A stretch of DNA of 64,000 bases from Lewinellaceae bacterium (lineage in GTDB: Bacteria > Bacteroidota > Bacteroidia > Chitinophagales > Saprospiraceae): assembly GCA_020636025.1 (NCBI GenBank), contig JACJYQ010000004.1:496001-560000 (forward strand), in the 5' to 3' direction. Made by a program: the position numbers and the translations under genes. The notes beneath the pieces were generated by a model. It was not told the DNA's origin, ran no database searches, and saw nothing but the letters and a program-made list of their open reading frames with translations. Shown here piece after piece: positions 7,716-16,244 of this stretch. Position 1 is the stretch's first letter, and each line of letters starts with the position of its first letter.

Positions 7716-8873
7716 ATGGCAAAAAGAGATTATTATGAAGTGCTGGGCGTTTCCAAGTCGGCCGGCAACGATGAAATAAGGAAGGCGTATCGCGATAAGG
7801 CCATCAAATTTCACCCGGATAAAAACCCGGGAGATGCTACTGCTGAAGAAAAATTTAAGGAAGCAGCAGAAGCCTATGATGTATTGAGTGACGCCGACAA
7901 ACGGGCTCGCTACGATCGCTACGGCCACGCCGGTGTTGACGGTATGGGTGGCGGTGGCGCCGGCGGTTTCCAGGGCATGGATATGGACGATATCCTGCGT
8001 CATTTCGGATTTGATTCGGATGACATTTTCGGAGAATTCTTTGGAGGCGGCAGAAGAAGACGCGGAGGCCGTTCTCGTGGCGAACGCGGCACCAACCTGC
8101 GCATCAAAGTAAAAATGACGCTGGAGGAAATAGCCACCGGGGTAAACAAGAAAATAAAGGTTCGCAAACAGGTTCCTTGTAACACCTGTAATGGCAGCGG
8201 TGCACGCGACCAAAGTTCAGTAGAATCCTGTGGCTCCTGTAGAGGTGCAGGCGTTGTGAATCGTGTAACTCAAACACCATTTGGCATGATGCAAACGGCA
8301 GTGGAATGTCCCACCTGCCGCGGTGCCGGACAGGTGATCAAATCTCCTTGCAATGTTTGTAAAGGAGAAGGTCGCACTTTCGGCGAAGACACCATTGACG
8401 TGGATATTCCAGCAGGTGTACATGAAGGAATACAATTGTCCATGTCGGGGCGTGGAAATGCGGGTGCCAAAGGTGGCCATGCAGGAGACCTCCTGATCAC
8501 TGTAGAAGAGATGCCACACGATCATTTTACCCGTGAAGGCAATAACATCATCCATGAGCTATTCATCAATTTTGCCGATGCCGCCCTTGGCAACAAAGTT
8601 GAAGTGCCTACGCTGGATGGTCTGGCCCGCATAAGCATACCAGCCGGCACGCAGGGTGGAAAAATATTTCGCCTGAAGGACAAAGGTCTGCCGGCGCTGC
8701 AAAGCTACCAGCGTGGCGACTTGCTGGTTCATGTAAATGTTTGGACACCCAAAAAGCTCAGCGACAAGGAAAGCAAGCTTATGGAAGAACTCAGAAAATC
8801 GCCAAACTTCACGCCTTCACCTGGTAAAGATGAAAAAGGCTTCTTTGAAAAAGTAAAAGATATGTTTGGATAA
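7716..8873 (+). CDS. dnaJ: Chaperone protein DnaJ
   Basis: Hsp40 co-chaperone of 385 residues that delivers substrates to DnaK and triggers its ATPase. The J domain (1-70) has HPD at 33-35. It is followed by a Gly/Phe-rich segment (about 75-110) and by four zinc-binding CxxCxGxG repeats (CNTCNGSG, CGSCRGAG, CPTCRGAG, CNVCKGEG) between about 153 and 225, then the substrate-binding beta domains. It is therefore a full type I DnaJ. It follows grpE and is followed by tRNA-Leu after 56 bases; the tRNA has its own promoter. Confidence 0.98.
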   Translation: MAKRDYYEVLGVSKSAGNDEIRKAYRDKAIKFHPDKNPGDATAEEKFKEAAEAYDVLSDADKRARYDRYGHAGVDGMGGGGAGGFQGMDMDDILRHFGFDSDDIFGEFFGGGRRRRGGRSRGERGTNLRIKVKMTLEEIATGVNKKIKVRKQVPCNTCNGSGARDQSSVESCGSCRGAGVVNRVTQTPFGMMQTAVECPTCRGAGQVIKSPCNVCKGEGRTFGEDTIDVDIPAGVHEGIQLSMSGRGNAGAKGGHAGDLLITVEEMPHDHFTREGNNIIHELFINFADAALGNKVEVPTLDGLARISIPAGTQGGKIFRLKDKGLPALQSYQRGDLLVHVNVWTPKKLSDKESKLMEELRKSPNFTPSPGKDEKGFFEKVKDMFG

Positions 8874-8880
8874 GTGGATG

Positions 8881-8911
8881 TTGGCAATAACAATTCCTTG
8901 TTATACATTTG
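8881..8911 (+). promoter_or_regulatory. Promoter of tRNA-Leu
   Basis: TTG at 8881-8883 and TACATTTG at 8904-8911 are separated by 20 bases and match the Bacteroidota -33/-7 arrangement. The mature tRNA begins 19 bases after the -7 box. This is one of the best promoter matches in the window. Confidence 0.6.
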
Positions 8912-8929
8912 CACCCGCTTTCCAAAAAC

Positions 8930-9013
8930 GGCCACGTGGCGGAATTGGTAGACGCGCTACTTTGAGGGGGTAGTGTCCTTACGGATGTGCTGGTTCGACT
9001 CCAGTCGTGGTCA
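8930..9013 (+). tRNA. tRNA-Leu (anticodon GAG)
   Basis: An 84-base class II tRNA. The acceptor stem GGCCACG pairs with CGTGGTC (one G-U), the D arm contains AATTGGTAGACGCG, the anticodon stem CTACT/GGTAG encloses loop TTGAGGG with anticodon GAG, a long variable arm follows (TGTCCTTACGGATGTG), and the T arm reads GCTGG-TTCGACT-CCAGT. The discriminator is A and the 3' CCA is not encoded. It reads CUC and CUU codons. A promoter lies directly upstream and a strong terminator directly downstream, so it is a monocistronic tRNA gene. Confidence 0.96.
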
Positions 9014-9020
9014 CAGGTAG

Positions 9021-9064
9021 AAATCCTCCGGAGTTTTGAGAACTTCGGGGGATTTGTTTTTTTT
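9021..9064 (+). terminator. Intrinsic terminator of tRNA-Leu
   Basis: Arms 9021-9035 and 9041-9055 pair over 15 positions (three G-U) around the loop TTGAG, followed by a run of eight T at 9057-9064. Confidence 0.9.
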
Positions 9065-9083
9065 GTAGCCAAACACACAATTT

Positions 9084-9800
9084 ATGCAGATGAAATGCAT
9101 GCTGGCTCTTGTTATCACGGTAGTTTTTTCAGGGTTACAGGCACAGCAAACAAATTACGATGCCATTGTTCAGCCCATTGAGGCCAAGGCAAGGGATTTT
9201 TCAGAATACCTGGTGCAACTCGCCTGGCTAAATTCGCCGGAAAATGCAGTATTGCAAGACGAACTGCTCAATTCACGCAGTGCCAATAAAAACATACGGA
9301 AAGAATGGATGCGCGATGTTCAGGCTTCCTTTAACATCAATGAATCAAATCTTCGGGGGGCCGATACCTTAGGCAATGTCTTTTTCCCTCGCTACAACTT
9401 TGGAGTGATGTTGAATTTATACAACATCATTTCACAACCCGAAAAATCAAAAATTGGCGCCAGGCAGGTGCGCATTGCCGAACAGCGCATCAATCAGTTG
9501 AAACTAAAAACACGCTCGGAAACCCTTCAGGCCTGGGCTACTTTTCGCCTGGCCCGGGAAATTCTGAAAGAAAGAGCGTTGGTGGAACAGGAATTGAATA
9601 ATAATTTCATTCTGATACAACAACTGTACAAATCCGATGAAAAAACGCTGGAAGAGTACACCACCGCTTCGGCGGCCTATTATCAGGCACGAGAGTCGCG
9701 TATCAGAGCTGAAGCGGAACAGGAACTGGCGAAATTCAAGCTGGAAGAAATCGTTGGACTGAAATGGGAACAAATAGAACACCCGAAAAAGGAAGAATAA
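9084..9800 (+). CDS. Short TolC-like (outer membrane efflux) protein
   Basis: Exported protein of 238 residues. A signal peptide ends at LQAQ near residue 20. The body is mostly long amphipathic helix: INQLKLKTRSETLQAWATFRLAREIL, EQELNNNFILIQQLYKSDEKTLEEYTTASAAYYQAR, and a leading strand-like segment RYNFGVMLNLYNI. This is the helix-strand pattern of one TolC/OEP repeat rather than the two that build a full TolC protomer of about 430 residues. No membrane-fusion or pump gene is adjacent; the next gene is an OmpH-like chaperone. Likely trimer or larger oligomer forming, but that is inference. Confidence 0.65.
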   Translation: MQMKCMLALVITVVFSGLQAQQTNYDAIVQPIEAKARDFSEYLVQLAWLNSPENAVLQDELLNSRSANKNIRKEWMRDVQASFNINESNLRGADTLGNVFFPRYNFGVMLNLYNIISQPEKSKIGARQVRIAEQRINQLKLKTRSETLQAWATFRLAREILKERALVEQELNNNFILIQQLYKSDEKTLEEYTTASAAYYQARESRIRAEAEQELAKFKLEEIVGLKWEQIEHPKKEE

Positions 9801-9882
9801 AGGGACAAGGCAGTTCCCGAAAAATTGCGACTTTTGCGGCCGCTGTGAAACAATTCAATCAAAGTAAACACAATTACATTCT

Positions 9883-10473
9883 ATGAAAAATCTACCCATC
9901 ATTCTGAATATCATCCTTTTCCTGCTTGTTGGGCATCTGTATTACCTGAATTCAAAAAATAGCAAGCAACCAGAACCGGCCAAAGTTATTGCCCCCGCCG
10001 AAAATTCACAGGGTGTTCGCATTGCCTACGTAAACGGGGATACGCTAGATGCAAAATACGAATGGCTCAAAAAGCAAAAAGAAGCCATTGAGCAGCGCCT
10101 GAGCAGTGCTGAAAGAAGTATGGCAAACAAAGAGGAAGCATTGATGAGGGATGCCTCTGCATTTCAGGAGAAATTGCAAAGCGGCAATATGACCCAGGCA
10201 GAAGCCGAAAAAACAGATGCTGAGTTGAGAAAACGCGCTCAAAAGCTGGAGGATGAGAAAAACTACCTAAGCAAATCATTGTCTGAAGATCAGAAAAAGG
10301 CCTTTAACGACCTTTATGAAAAGCTGGAAGAGAAGTTAAAACACTTGTCCAGTCAGATCGGCTACGATTACATTCTTTCCTATTCACGTGGCGGACAAAT
10401 ATTGCTGGCGAGCGACAGCCTGGATATCACCAATCAGGTTCTGGAGCTTCTCAATGCAAAAGAAGATAAGTAA
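9883..10473 (+). CDS. OmpH/Skp family periplasmic chaperone
   Basis: Envelope protein of 196 residues with one N-terminal membrane segment (residues 5-20), then a Skp-like body. RIAYVNGDTLDAKYEWLKKQ at about 45-65 is the usual first strand and helix of the family, and residues 60-150 form a long charged coiled coil (tentacle) before a C-terminal strand-helix segment. Skp proteins trimerise and hold unfolded outer-membrane proteins. The uncleaved-looking anchor is common in Bacteroidota homologues. Its stop codon overlaps the start of the next gene by one base (TAATG), indicating translational coupling. Confidence 0.85.
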   Translation: MKNLPIILNIILFLLVGHLYYLNSKNSKQPEPAKVIAPAENSQGVRIAYVNGDTLDAKYEWLKKQKEAIEQRLSSAERSMANKEEALMRDASAFQEKLQSGNMTQAEAEKTDAELRKRAQKLEDEKNYLSKSLSEDQKKAFNDLYEKLEEKLKHLSSQIGYDYILSYSRGGQILLASDSLDITNQVLELLNAKEDK

Positions 10474-10991
10474 TGGCAGGTGCCGGCACTTCCAATACTG
10501 ACTTTATTTTACGACAAGCTAGCCCTGAAGAGGCTATCTATGTGCATGAGCTGGCACACAGGATATGGAAGGAGCATTATGTTCCCATCATTGGAACTGA
10601 CCAGGTTGATTATATGCTTGGCAAGTTTTATACAGTTAATGCGCTGCAGAATCAAATGGCCAATGGACATGTTTTTTGGTTAATTGAAATGGATGGGAAC
10701 CCACATGGGTATATTTCGGTTACCAATCAGGAACAAGGCAAGTACTTCCTGCAAAAATTTTACCTGGACAATGGTTTTCGGGGAAAAGGTTTGGGCAAAC
10801 AAGTGTTAAACTCGCTTATTGACCAATACCCTGATCTGCATGAACTTAGGCTCACCGTGAACCGGCAGAATTACAAGAGTATCAATTTTTATTTTAAGGT
10901 TGGATTCACCATTGAGTATTGTTTGGATATGGATATTGGGGAAGGGTATGAAATGAATGATTTTCAGATGTTATTGAAACGGTTTCTATAA
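10473..10991 (+). CDS. GNAT family N-acetyltransferase
   Basis: Cytosolic acyl-CoA-dependent acetyltransferase of 172 residues. The acetyl-CoA pyrophosphate loop is FRGKGLGKQVLNSLI at about residues 104-118, preceded by the strand KYFLQKFYLDNGF and followed by LRLTVNRQNYKSINFYFKVGF, which is the RimI-like motif B. The substrate cannot be read from sequence. The ATG overlaps the OmpH stop codon and the EamA gene begins 20 bases later, so these three genes look like one transcription unit although their roles are not obviously linked. Confidence 0.88.
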   Translation: MAGAGTSNTDFILRQASPEEAIYVHELAHRIWKEHYVPIIGTDQVDYMLGKFYTVNALQNQMANGHVFWLIEMDGNPHGYISVTNQEQGKYFLQKFYLDNGFRGKGLGKQVLNSLIDQYPDLHELRLTVNRQNYKSINFYFKVGFTIEYCLDMDIGEGYEMNDFQMLLKRFL

Positions 10992-11011
10992 TTTCTTCCA
11001 ATGATTCTGTC

Positions 11012-11947
11012 ATGACCGACATCAAACGGGCTTACCTGGCACTTGGCGCCATCTGTGTTATATGGGGCACCACTTACACCGCCATAAAATACGCCCTGGC
11101 AGATTTCCCTCCGTTTTTACTGGTTGGCCTTCGACAATCCATGGCAGGTTTGTTGCTGTTGATTCTGGCTCTTTATCGGCGCAAAGCCGCCTGGCCAGGC
11201 TGGTCATACATTTGGAAGCAGTCGATAACAGGTATTGCGACCATCACCGGAGGCAATGGCTTTATAACCTGGGGCGTCCAGTTTGTTTCCACTGGCTTGG
11301 CGGCCCTTATTGGCTCGCTTACTCCCGTAATGGTCGTTATCATCACCTTGTTGTGGAAAGGAACTGACAAGGTTACTCCTCGAATTTTATTAGGTGTTGC
11401 CATGGGTTTCGGAGGTCTCGCTCTGATATTCAATCATGGCTGGGCTGATTTCATCAGGCCCGAATACCGTTGGGGTATAGCCGCTTGTTTTTTGTCGTGT
11501 TTTACCTGGTCCCTGGGAACAGTTATGGCCAAGCGCTGGAATTCGCCCGATATCTCTCCTTTATTTAATGCCGGCATTCAAATTTTTGCCGGTGGTCTGG
11601 GCGGATTTGTCTTGAGTCTCTTTTTTGATCATGATAAAACGGTTCACCACTCCCTGGCGGGTTGGGCTTCCTTGATCTACCTCATCCTGATTGGCTCGGC
11701 CTTGGCATTCACATTCTACATGTTTGCCCTGAAACATCTGAGTGCGTCAGTTTCTTCCATGTACACCTATATTAACCCCATCGTGGCCATTCTTTTAGGC
11801 TGGCTGCTGTTGGGCGAAGAATTGACCATCTGGACTGGCATTGGCATGAGCATCACCATTTTTGGCGTATGGTTGGTGAATTCTGCCGCCCTCCGGAATT
11901 ACAGGCAAATGAAAAAATTGCAGAAAGCCAATCGACTCAATGCTTGA
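11012..11947 (+). CDS. EamA/DMT family transporter
   Basis: Drug/metabolite-type permease of 311 residues with ten predicted helices in two EamA repeats. The first repeat starts at LGAICVIWGTTYTAIKYAL (residues 8-26) and the second at GIAACFLSCFTWSLGTVMAKRW (about 150-170); the family-typical end YTYINPIVAILLGWLLLGEELT is at about 255-277. Relatives export amino acids or nucleosides; the substrate here is unknown. The 3' end runs 11 bases past the end of the convergent lipoprotein gene, so the two overlap tail to tail. Confidence 0.9.
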   Translation: MTDIKRAYLALGAICVIWGTTYTAIKYALADFPPFLLVGLRQSMAGLLLLILALYRRKAAWPGWSYIWKQSITGIATITGGNGFITWGVQFVSTGLAALIGSLTPVMVVIITLLWKGTDKVTPRILLGVAMGFGGLALIFNHGWADFIRPEYRWGIAACFLSCFTWSLGTVMAKRWNSPDISPLFNAGIQIFAGGLGGFVLSLFFDHDKTVHHSLAGWASLIYLILIGSALAFTFYMFALKHLSASVSSMYTYINPIVAILLGWLLLGEELTIWTGIGMSITIFGVWLVNSAALRNYRQMKKLQKANRLNA

Positions 11948-14147
11948 ACGACATTTTCTGTAATTGAACTGATTCCGGATCAGGATTTCCTTCCGTCAGT
12001 TTTACGGCTGAATCCATGGCGATGTTATGATAAACTGAATTCTGAATCCCGGGCTTTGGCCATTGAACTTCTACAAAGGAGATCTTTTCAGCTGCACCTA
12101 ATCCAATTTCCTGCCGCAGGCTTTCTGATCCGAAGCTTCCACCTGTGCCGACTGTAACATAGATATCCCTTGTTTTGCCGCCTTTCTCCTCAACTTGAAC
12201 TTTAATTCTGGCCCCCATTGCATTGCGGTTGCAAGTCTTTCCTTCCAGAAATACCGTAACCCAATGATTGGCGTTTCCGGGGTTTTCGAATAGTATGTTA
12301 TTGGATAAATCCCCTTCAAAAGCCCCTCCCATGATGGCAAAAACATCCTGGTCACCATCATTGTCAAAATCACAAAAAGCAATGCCGTGACCTTTTTGAA
12401 TATGGCCAAAGCCGTTCATGCTGATGTCTTCAAATCGCTTCCCCCCAGCGTTGTGAAACATTCGATTTGGCATTAATGTACGCAGGTCCGGTTTCCCGGT
12501 TCCCAAATAAAAATCCATCCATCCATCATTATCCAGATCTCCGTAATTATTACCCATTGCATAGGTTATGGTATTCAAACCATAAGCATTGCTCACATCT
12601 GTAAATGTTTCATTGCCATTGTTGTGATACAATCTCAGGTGATCCCCTTTGGGTTGTTTGCCGAGATATTCCTCCAGCATAGGCTTCCCTGGTTCAGTTT
12701 CCAGGTCAAAGGAATATTCTGTAACCAATATGTCTTCAAATCCATCATTATCGAAATCAAAGAAAGAGGCAGGAAAGCTGTTAACAGGATCTGTTACACC
12801 GGCCTTAGCAGAAACATCTTCGAAATGCCAGTTTGTCGGCGCTGTTCCACCACGGTTTACCAATAATTTATTTTCTCCGCTCACATTACTCAAATACAAA
12901 TCAGGGAGTTGGTCATTGTTTATATCACCCCAAACTACCGCTTTGAAAAAACCAGTAAAATCAAGGTGAAGATCTTTGGCAACATTAGTAAATGTGCCAT
13001 CTCCATTATTGTGATAGAGTTCACAAGGATTATGAAAAGATTTTCCTGCTGATTCATTCGCTATGAAAAGGTCCAACCAGCCATCTCCATCGTAATCAGC
13101 CCAATCTGCAGATTGTGTAGGGTAAAAGGATAATAATCCCGACTCTATAGTAACATCAGTAAAGGTTCCGTCTCCGTTATTGCGCAATAACGAATTCGGA
13201 TGATTTCCCTTTGAAAGCCAGCCTCCTCTGAGGATTAACACATCCTGATCACCGTCATTGTCATAATCGGCATGAATTGTATTTAAGCCACTTACGATGC
13301 CTGTAAGATTGGCCTCCTCCGTTTTGTCAGAAAAGGTACCATCGCCATTGTTGTGCAGAAAGTGCGCCTGATCTCCCATTCCATATGAAGTTACGAAAAG
13401 ATCAATACTCCCGTCCCCATCAAAATCATCGGCGCAAACACCTCCTGATACGCCACGTGTATCAACCTTTGCTTCAATGGCTACATTTTTGAACCTAATA
13501 TCACCGTGACCTTTGAATATGAGCTCCGGCATTAAAAGGTTTTTAGGAACGGAACCAGGCCATTCACCAATAGCCATATAAGCCAGATTTAACAACCACC
13601 TGCTTTGTATATCATCAGGGAATTTTGCCAGAATGCGTCTATACACTTTTATAGCATTTTCCGGGCCCGACTTCATAGTATATATACCCCCGCCCTGTAG
13701 TGGCAGAATACAAGATTCTGCATTATGGGAGTTGATACAGTTCTGTTGTTCCCCAAGTCTAAGATAAGATAAAGCTAGCATCTCATACACCAGCTTTGTG
13801 TTTTCAAACAGCGTGTCCCCTATTTGTTGAATGAGTCCTAAATATTCCATTGTAGCAGATTCATTCTGGCCGGCATTGAGTAATTGTGTTGCGTATTCGA
13901 ACCCAAGCGAATACTTATTATTCACATTTGGCTCCCGTTCTTGCATATCCCGCACCATGGCTGCTTTCCTCCCATTCAGATTATAATAATCCATGGCATT
14001 TGCATGTCTGAAAATGCTATCCAGCATATCCACCATTCTCTGATGGCCAGATACGATTTTATTGTCTTTTGCAGACTCGTTTTTACAATTGAAAAAACAG
14101 GTAAAAAGCAGGGTAATACAAAAAGCGGTACGGAAAAATTGATTCAT
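11937..14147 (-). CDS. CRTAC1-type FG-GAP/VCBS repeat lipoprotein with ASPIC/UnbV domain
   Basis: Surface or periplasmic protein of 736 residues. The N terminus is a lipoprotein-type signal with a cysteine at residue 21. Residues 30-190 are helical and TPR-like (FEYATQLLNAGQNESATMEYL). Residues 200-640 contain at least seven calcium-binding-type loops such as DFDGDGSIDLF, DYDNDGDQDVL, DLDNDGWMDFY and DFDNDGDQDVF, which predict a beta propeller. The C terminus carries the ASPIC/UnbV segment around CNRNAMGARIKVQV and GSFGSESLRQEIGLG. The family is common in marine and soil Bacteroidota, with roles in adhesion or carbohydrate scavenging suspected but not proven. It overlaps the convergent transporter gene by 11 bases. 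Confidence 0.88.
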   Translation of the reverse strand: MNQFFRTAFCITLLFTCFFNCKNESAKDNKIVSGHQRMVDMLDSIFRHANAMDYYNLNGRKAAMVRDMQEREPNVNNKYSLGFEYATQLLNAGQNESATMEYLGLIQQIGDTLFENTKLVYEMLALSYLRLGEQQNCINSHNAESCILPLQGGGIYTMKSGPENAIKVYRRILAKFPDDIQSRWLLNLAYMAIGEWPGSVPKNLLMPELIFKGHGDIRFKNVAIEAKVDTRGVSGGVCADDFDGDGSIDLFVTSYGMGDQAHFLHNNGDGTFSDKTEEANLTGIVSGLNTIHADYDNDGDQDVLILRGGWLSKGNHPNSLLRNNGDGTFTDVTIESGLLSFYPTQSADWADYDGDGWLDLFIANESAGKSFHNPCELYHNNGDGTFTNVAKDLHLDFTGFFKAVVWGDINNDQLPDLYLSNVSGENKLLVNRGGTAPTNWHFEDVSAKAGVTDPVNSFPASFFDFDNDGFEDILVTEYSFDLETEPGKPMLEEYLGKQPKGDHLRLYHNNGNETFTDVSNAYGLNTITYAMGNNYGDLDNDGWMDFYLGTGKPDLRTLMPNRMFHNAGGKRFEDISMNGFGHIQKGHGIAFCDFDNDGDQDVFAIMGGAFEGDLSNNILFENPGNANHWVTVFLEGKTCNRNAMGARIKVQVEEKGGKTRDIYVTVGTGGSFGSESLRQEIGLGAAEKISFVEVQWPKPGIQNSVYHNIAMDSAVKLTEGNPDPESVQLQKMSFKH

Positions 14148-14249
14148 CCTAAATAGTAATTGTGTTATGCAAAGTAACGAAATTCATTCCTTACCTGGGT
14201 GGTTGAAAAACTTTTCATAACCTTGTCTTTCAAAACAAATCCAACTTTT

Positions 14250-15563
14250 ATGAGCAAGGTACTATCTGCCAAAAACCCTTATCTCATTCCCTTTGCCCTG
14301 GTATGCAGTTTGTTCTTCCTCTGGGGCATCGCCAATAGCCTAAATGGATCCCTGATTCGCCATTTTCAGTTTGCCCTCGACCTCAAGCGCTGGCAGGCGA
14401 GTATTGTAGAATCTGCTTTTTATTTCGGGTACTTTGTGATGGCCATTCCAGCCGGGATATTTATGAGAAAATGGGGATATAAGCGCGGTATTCTGGCGGG
14501 CTTGCTCTTATATGCCGCAGGGGCTGTTCTGTTTTACCCGGCAGCAGATATCCGGGTTTTTGGTTTTTTCCTTTTTGCCTTATTCACTATTGCCAGCGGT
14601 TTGGCGTTTCTGGAAACCGCAGCAAACCTCTATGTTACAGTACTTGGCGACAAAAAGGACGCAGAATGGCGTATCAATTTTGCTCAATCCTTCAATGGCA
14701 TCAGTATCATACTTGGCCCCGTTATTGGCAGTCTATTCATTTTCGCAAAAAAAGAATACACACCCGAAGTATTGGCTGGCATGACGGCCGATCAAATTCA
14801 ACAGGCCAGGGTGGAAGAAGCGCTGTCTGTTCAAGGACCTTATCTGGCAGTTGCAGCGCTTGTAGTGGCTGTTGCAATCCTTTTTGCCTTAACGAAAATG
14901 CCTGAGGTAGATAGGGATGAAGAAATGGCAGAAGGCAAGGTGGGTATTTTTGATGTATTGAGAAAGTATAGGCATCTGTCGTTGGGAGTGCTCGCCCAGT
15001 TTGCAAACGTTGGCGCCCAGGCCACACTATGGGGCTTTTTTGTTGATTTCAAGATTGACTTTGCAAAGACCGAGCACTTGGGACTTGTTCAAACCTTATA
15101 CCGGTACAGTCAGGACATGACTCCTGAGCAAATTGCTGGTTTTCATGCGTCCTTTGCTATGGTTTTGTTTATGCTGGGTCGTATTTTAGGTACTTATCTT
15201 ATGAGCAAGATGGAAGGAAAAAAAGTTCTGACCTATTATAGTATGGCAGCATTAGGCCTTATAGGTTTAGCGTTCATTATCGGCGGACTAGCCGGAATTA
15301 TTTGCTTGATGCTCACTTATTTTTGTCAGAGCATTATGTTCCCTACAATTTTCGCATTGGCTACTAAAGGGCTTCCTCCTGCTGAAAGCAAAATAGCATC
15401 TTCTCTGGTAATAATGGCCATTGCAGGTGGCGGTGTCTTGCCTCCAATTGCAGGTTTACTTTCCCAATCCGGTATGAAGATGGCCCTGATCATACCCTTT
15501 GTTTGTTTTTCCTATGTGATTTGGTATGTGTTTAAGGGGGCTGAAGTCAGGGATGTGGCTTAG
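14250..15563 (+). CDS. FucP-like sugar:proton symporter (MFS)
   Basis: Major facilitator of 437 residues with twelve predicted helices. The opening helices FFLWGIANSLNGSLIRHFQF and the loop RKWGYKRGILAGLLLYAAGA are typical of the fucose/glucose/galactose symporter branch. A cytosolic loop with MPEVDRDEEMAEG separates the two halves. The exact sugar is not readable and no sugar kinase or isomerase is adjacent. The ATG at 14250 is chosen over an upstream GTG at 14199, which would add 17 residues without known counterpart. A structured repeat region follows. Confidence 0.88.
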   Translation: MSKVLSAKNPYLIPFALVCSLFFLWGIANSLNGSLIRHFQFALDLKRWQASIVESAFYFGYFVMAIPAGIFMRKWGYKRGILAGLLLYAAGAVLFYPAADIRVFGFFLFALFTIASGLAFLETAANLYVTVLGDKKDAEWRINFAQSFNGISIILGPVIGSLFIFAKKEYTPEVLAGMTADQIQQARVEEALSVQGPYLAVAALVVAVAILFALTKMPEVDRDEEMAEGKVGIFDVLRKYRHLSLGVLAQFANVGAQATLWGFFVDFKIDFAKTEHLGLVQTLYRYSQDMTPEQIAGFHASFAMVLFMLGRILGTYLMSKMEGKKVLTYYSMAALGLIGLAFIIGGLAGIICLMLTYFCQSIMFPTIFALATKGLPPAESKIASSLVIMAIAGGGVLPPIAGLLSQSGMKMALIIPFVCFSYVIWYVFKGAEVRDVA

Positions 15564-15571
15564 CCTCGCCT

Positions 15572-15610
15572 CCCTGTCCCCTACCCCTTACCCCCTACCC
15601 CCTACCCCCC
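15572..15610 (-). other. C-rich tract; G-quadruplex-forming on the minus strand
   Basis: Six C runs of 3 to 6 bases (15572-74, 15578-81, 15584-87, 15591-95, 15598-602, 15605-610) are separated by only two or three bases. Read on the minus strand these are G runs with very short loops, an ideal G-quadruplex arrangement, and they would fall in the 3' untranslated RNA of the TerB-like gene. Confidence 0.7.
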
Positions 15611-15714
15611 GGATTAAAATCCGGGGATACAGGATGGTCGCTTCGCCCCGGATTTAAGTCCGGGGATACAGGATGGTCGCTTCGCCCCGGATTAAAATCC
15701 GGGGTTACAGGATG
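15607..15714. repeat. 39-bp tandem repeat, each unit with a CCCCGGAT hairpin
   Basis: Nearly three copies with a 39-base period start at 15607, 15646 and 15685. Each has a hairpin CCCCGGATT-(AA)-AATCCGGGG or near variant, followed by ATACAGGATGGTCGCTTCG. Copies differ at a few positions and the changes in the stem are largely compensatory. A single related hairpin occurs at 37631-37647. It lies between convergent genes. Confidence 0.85.
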
Positions 15715-15740
15715 TTGACCTGGAAGGTGAATTGTTAATC

Positions 15741-16193
15741 CTATAACTGATTTTTAACCAGGAGTACTTCTAAGGCTTGAAAGGCGAGGTCCTTGTTTAC
15801 TTTAAACTTGCCGATCAGGTATTTAAAAATCTTATCCTCCTTTGGCGTCACTACGCCATCGGCCAGGATAACATCGAGGCATTGGTAAAATAGCGGCAGC
15901 CTTGTTTGTTGTCGAATGGCAGGCATTGCTGCATTGATGAGGGTTTCAGAGCTGCCGGCCTGTTCAAAATACTGGGCGGCTTTTTCAATCAGTTCGGCCG
16001 GATCAGAGCCGATAAAGATGTTGCGATTTTGCAGCGTTGCCATGAAAACGGCATTGCCACCACCGCCATCGATCTCATCTGCACGGCGGCAGGCCATAAG
16101 TACGGCAGCACAGGCCTCAGCTTCATTTTCAATGGTTAGCGCATCAGTCCCTTTGTTTTCTTTGGTTTGGAAAAACGATCCGATTTTACTCAT
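15741..16193 (-). CDS. TerB-like helical protein
   Basis: Cytosolic 150-residue all-helical protein. The C-terminal half (RLPLFYQCLDVILADGVVTPKEDKIFKYLIGKF, about 98-130) has the acidic EF-like turn between helices that typifies TerB/DUF533-type domains, here with DGVVTPKED. The N-terminal half (ENEAEACAAVLMACRRADEIDGGGGNAVF) resembles the same helical pair with a degenerate turn. TerB proteins are linked to membrane-associated stress responses, but none of the other ter genes is here. It is the last gene of a minus-strand array that starts with the murein transglycosylase. Function is open. Confidence 0.55.
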   Translation of the reverse strand: MSKIGSFFQTKENKGTDALTIENEAEACAAVLMACRRADEIDGGGGNAVFMATLQNRNIFIGSDPAELIEKAAQYFEQAGSSETLINAAMPAIRQQTRLPLFYQCLDVILADGVVTPKEDKIFKYLIGKFKVNKDLAFQALEVLLVKNQL

Positions 16194-16244
16194 GTATGCT
16201 GTGATTAATTTGGTTGATCTGTTTGGAAGATGTAATAATAGAGT

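Noticed and set aside
8987..9181. A 64-codon frame over the tRNA-Leu 3' half and terminator
   Set aside because: It is explained by the tRNA, its terminator and the out-of-frame start of the TolC-like gene.
15607..15714. Possible CRISPR array
   Set aside because: The 39-base units are directly adjacent with repeated rather than unique sequence between hairpins, and no cas gene is present.
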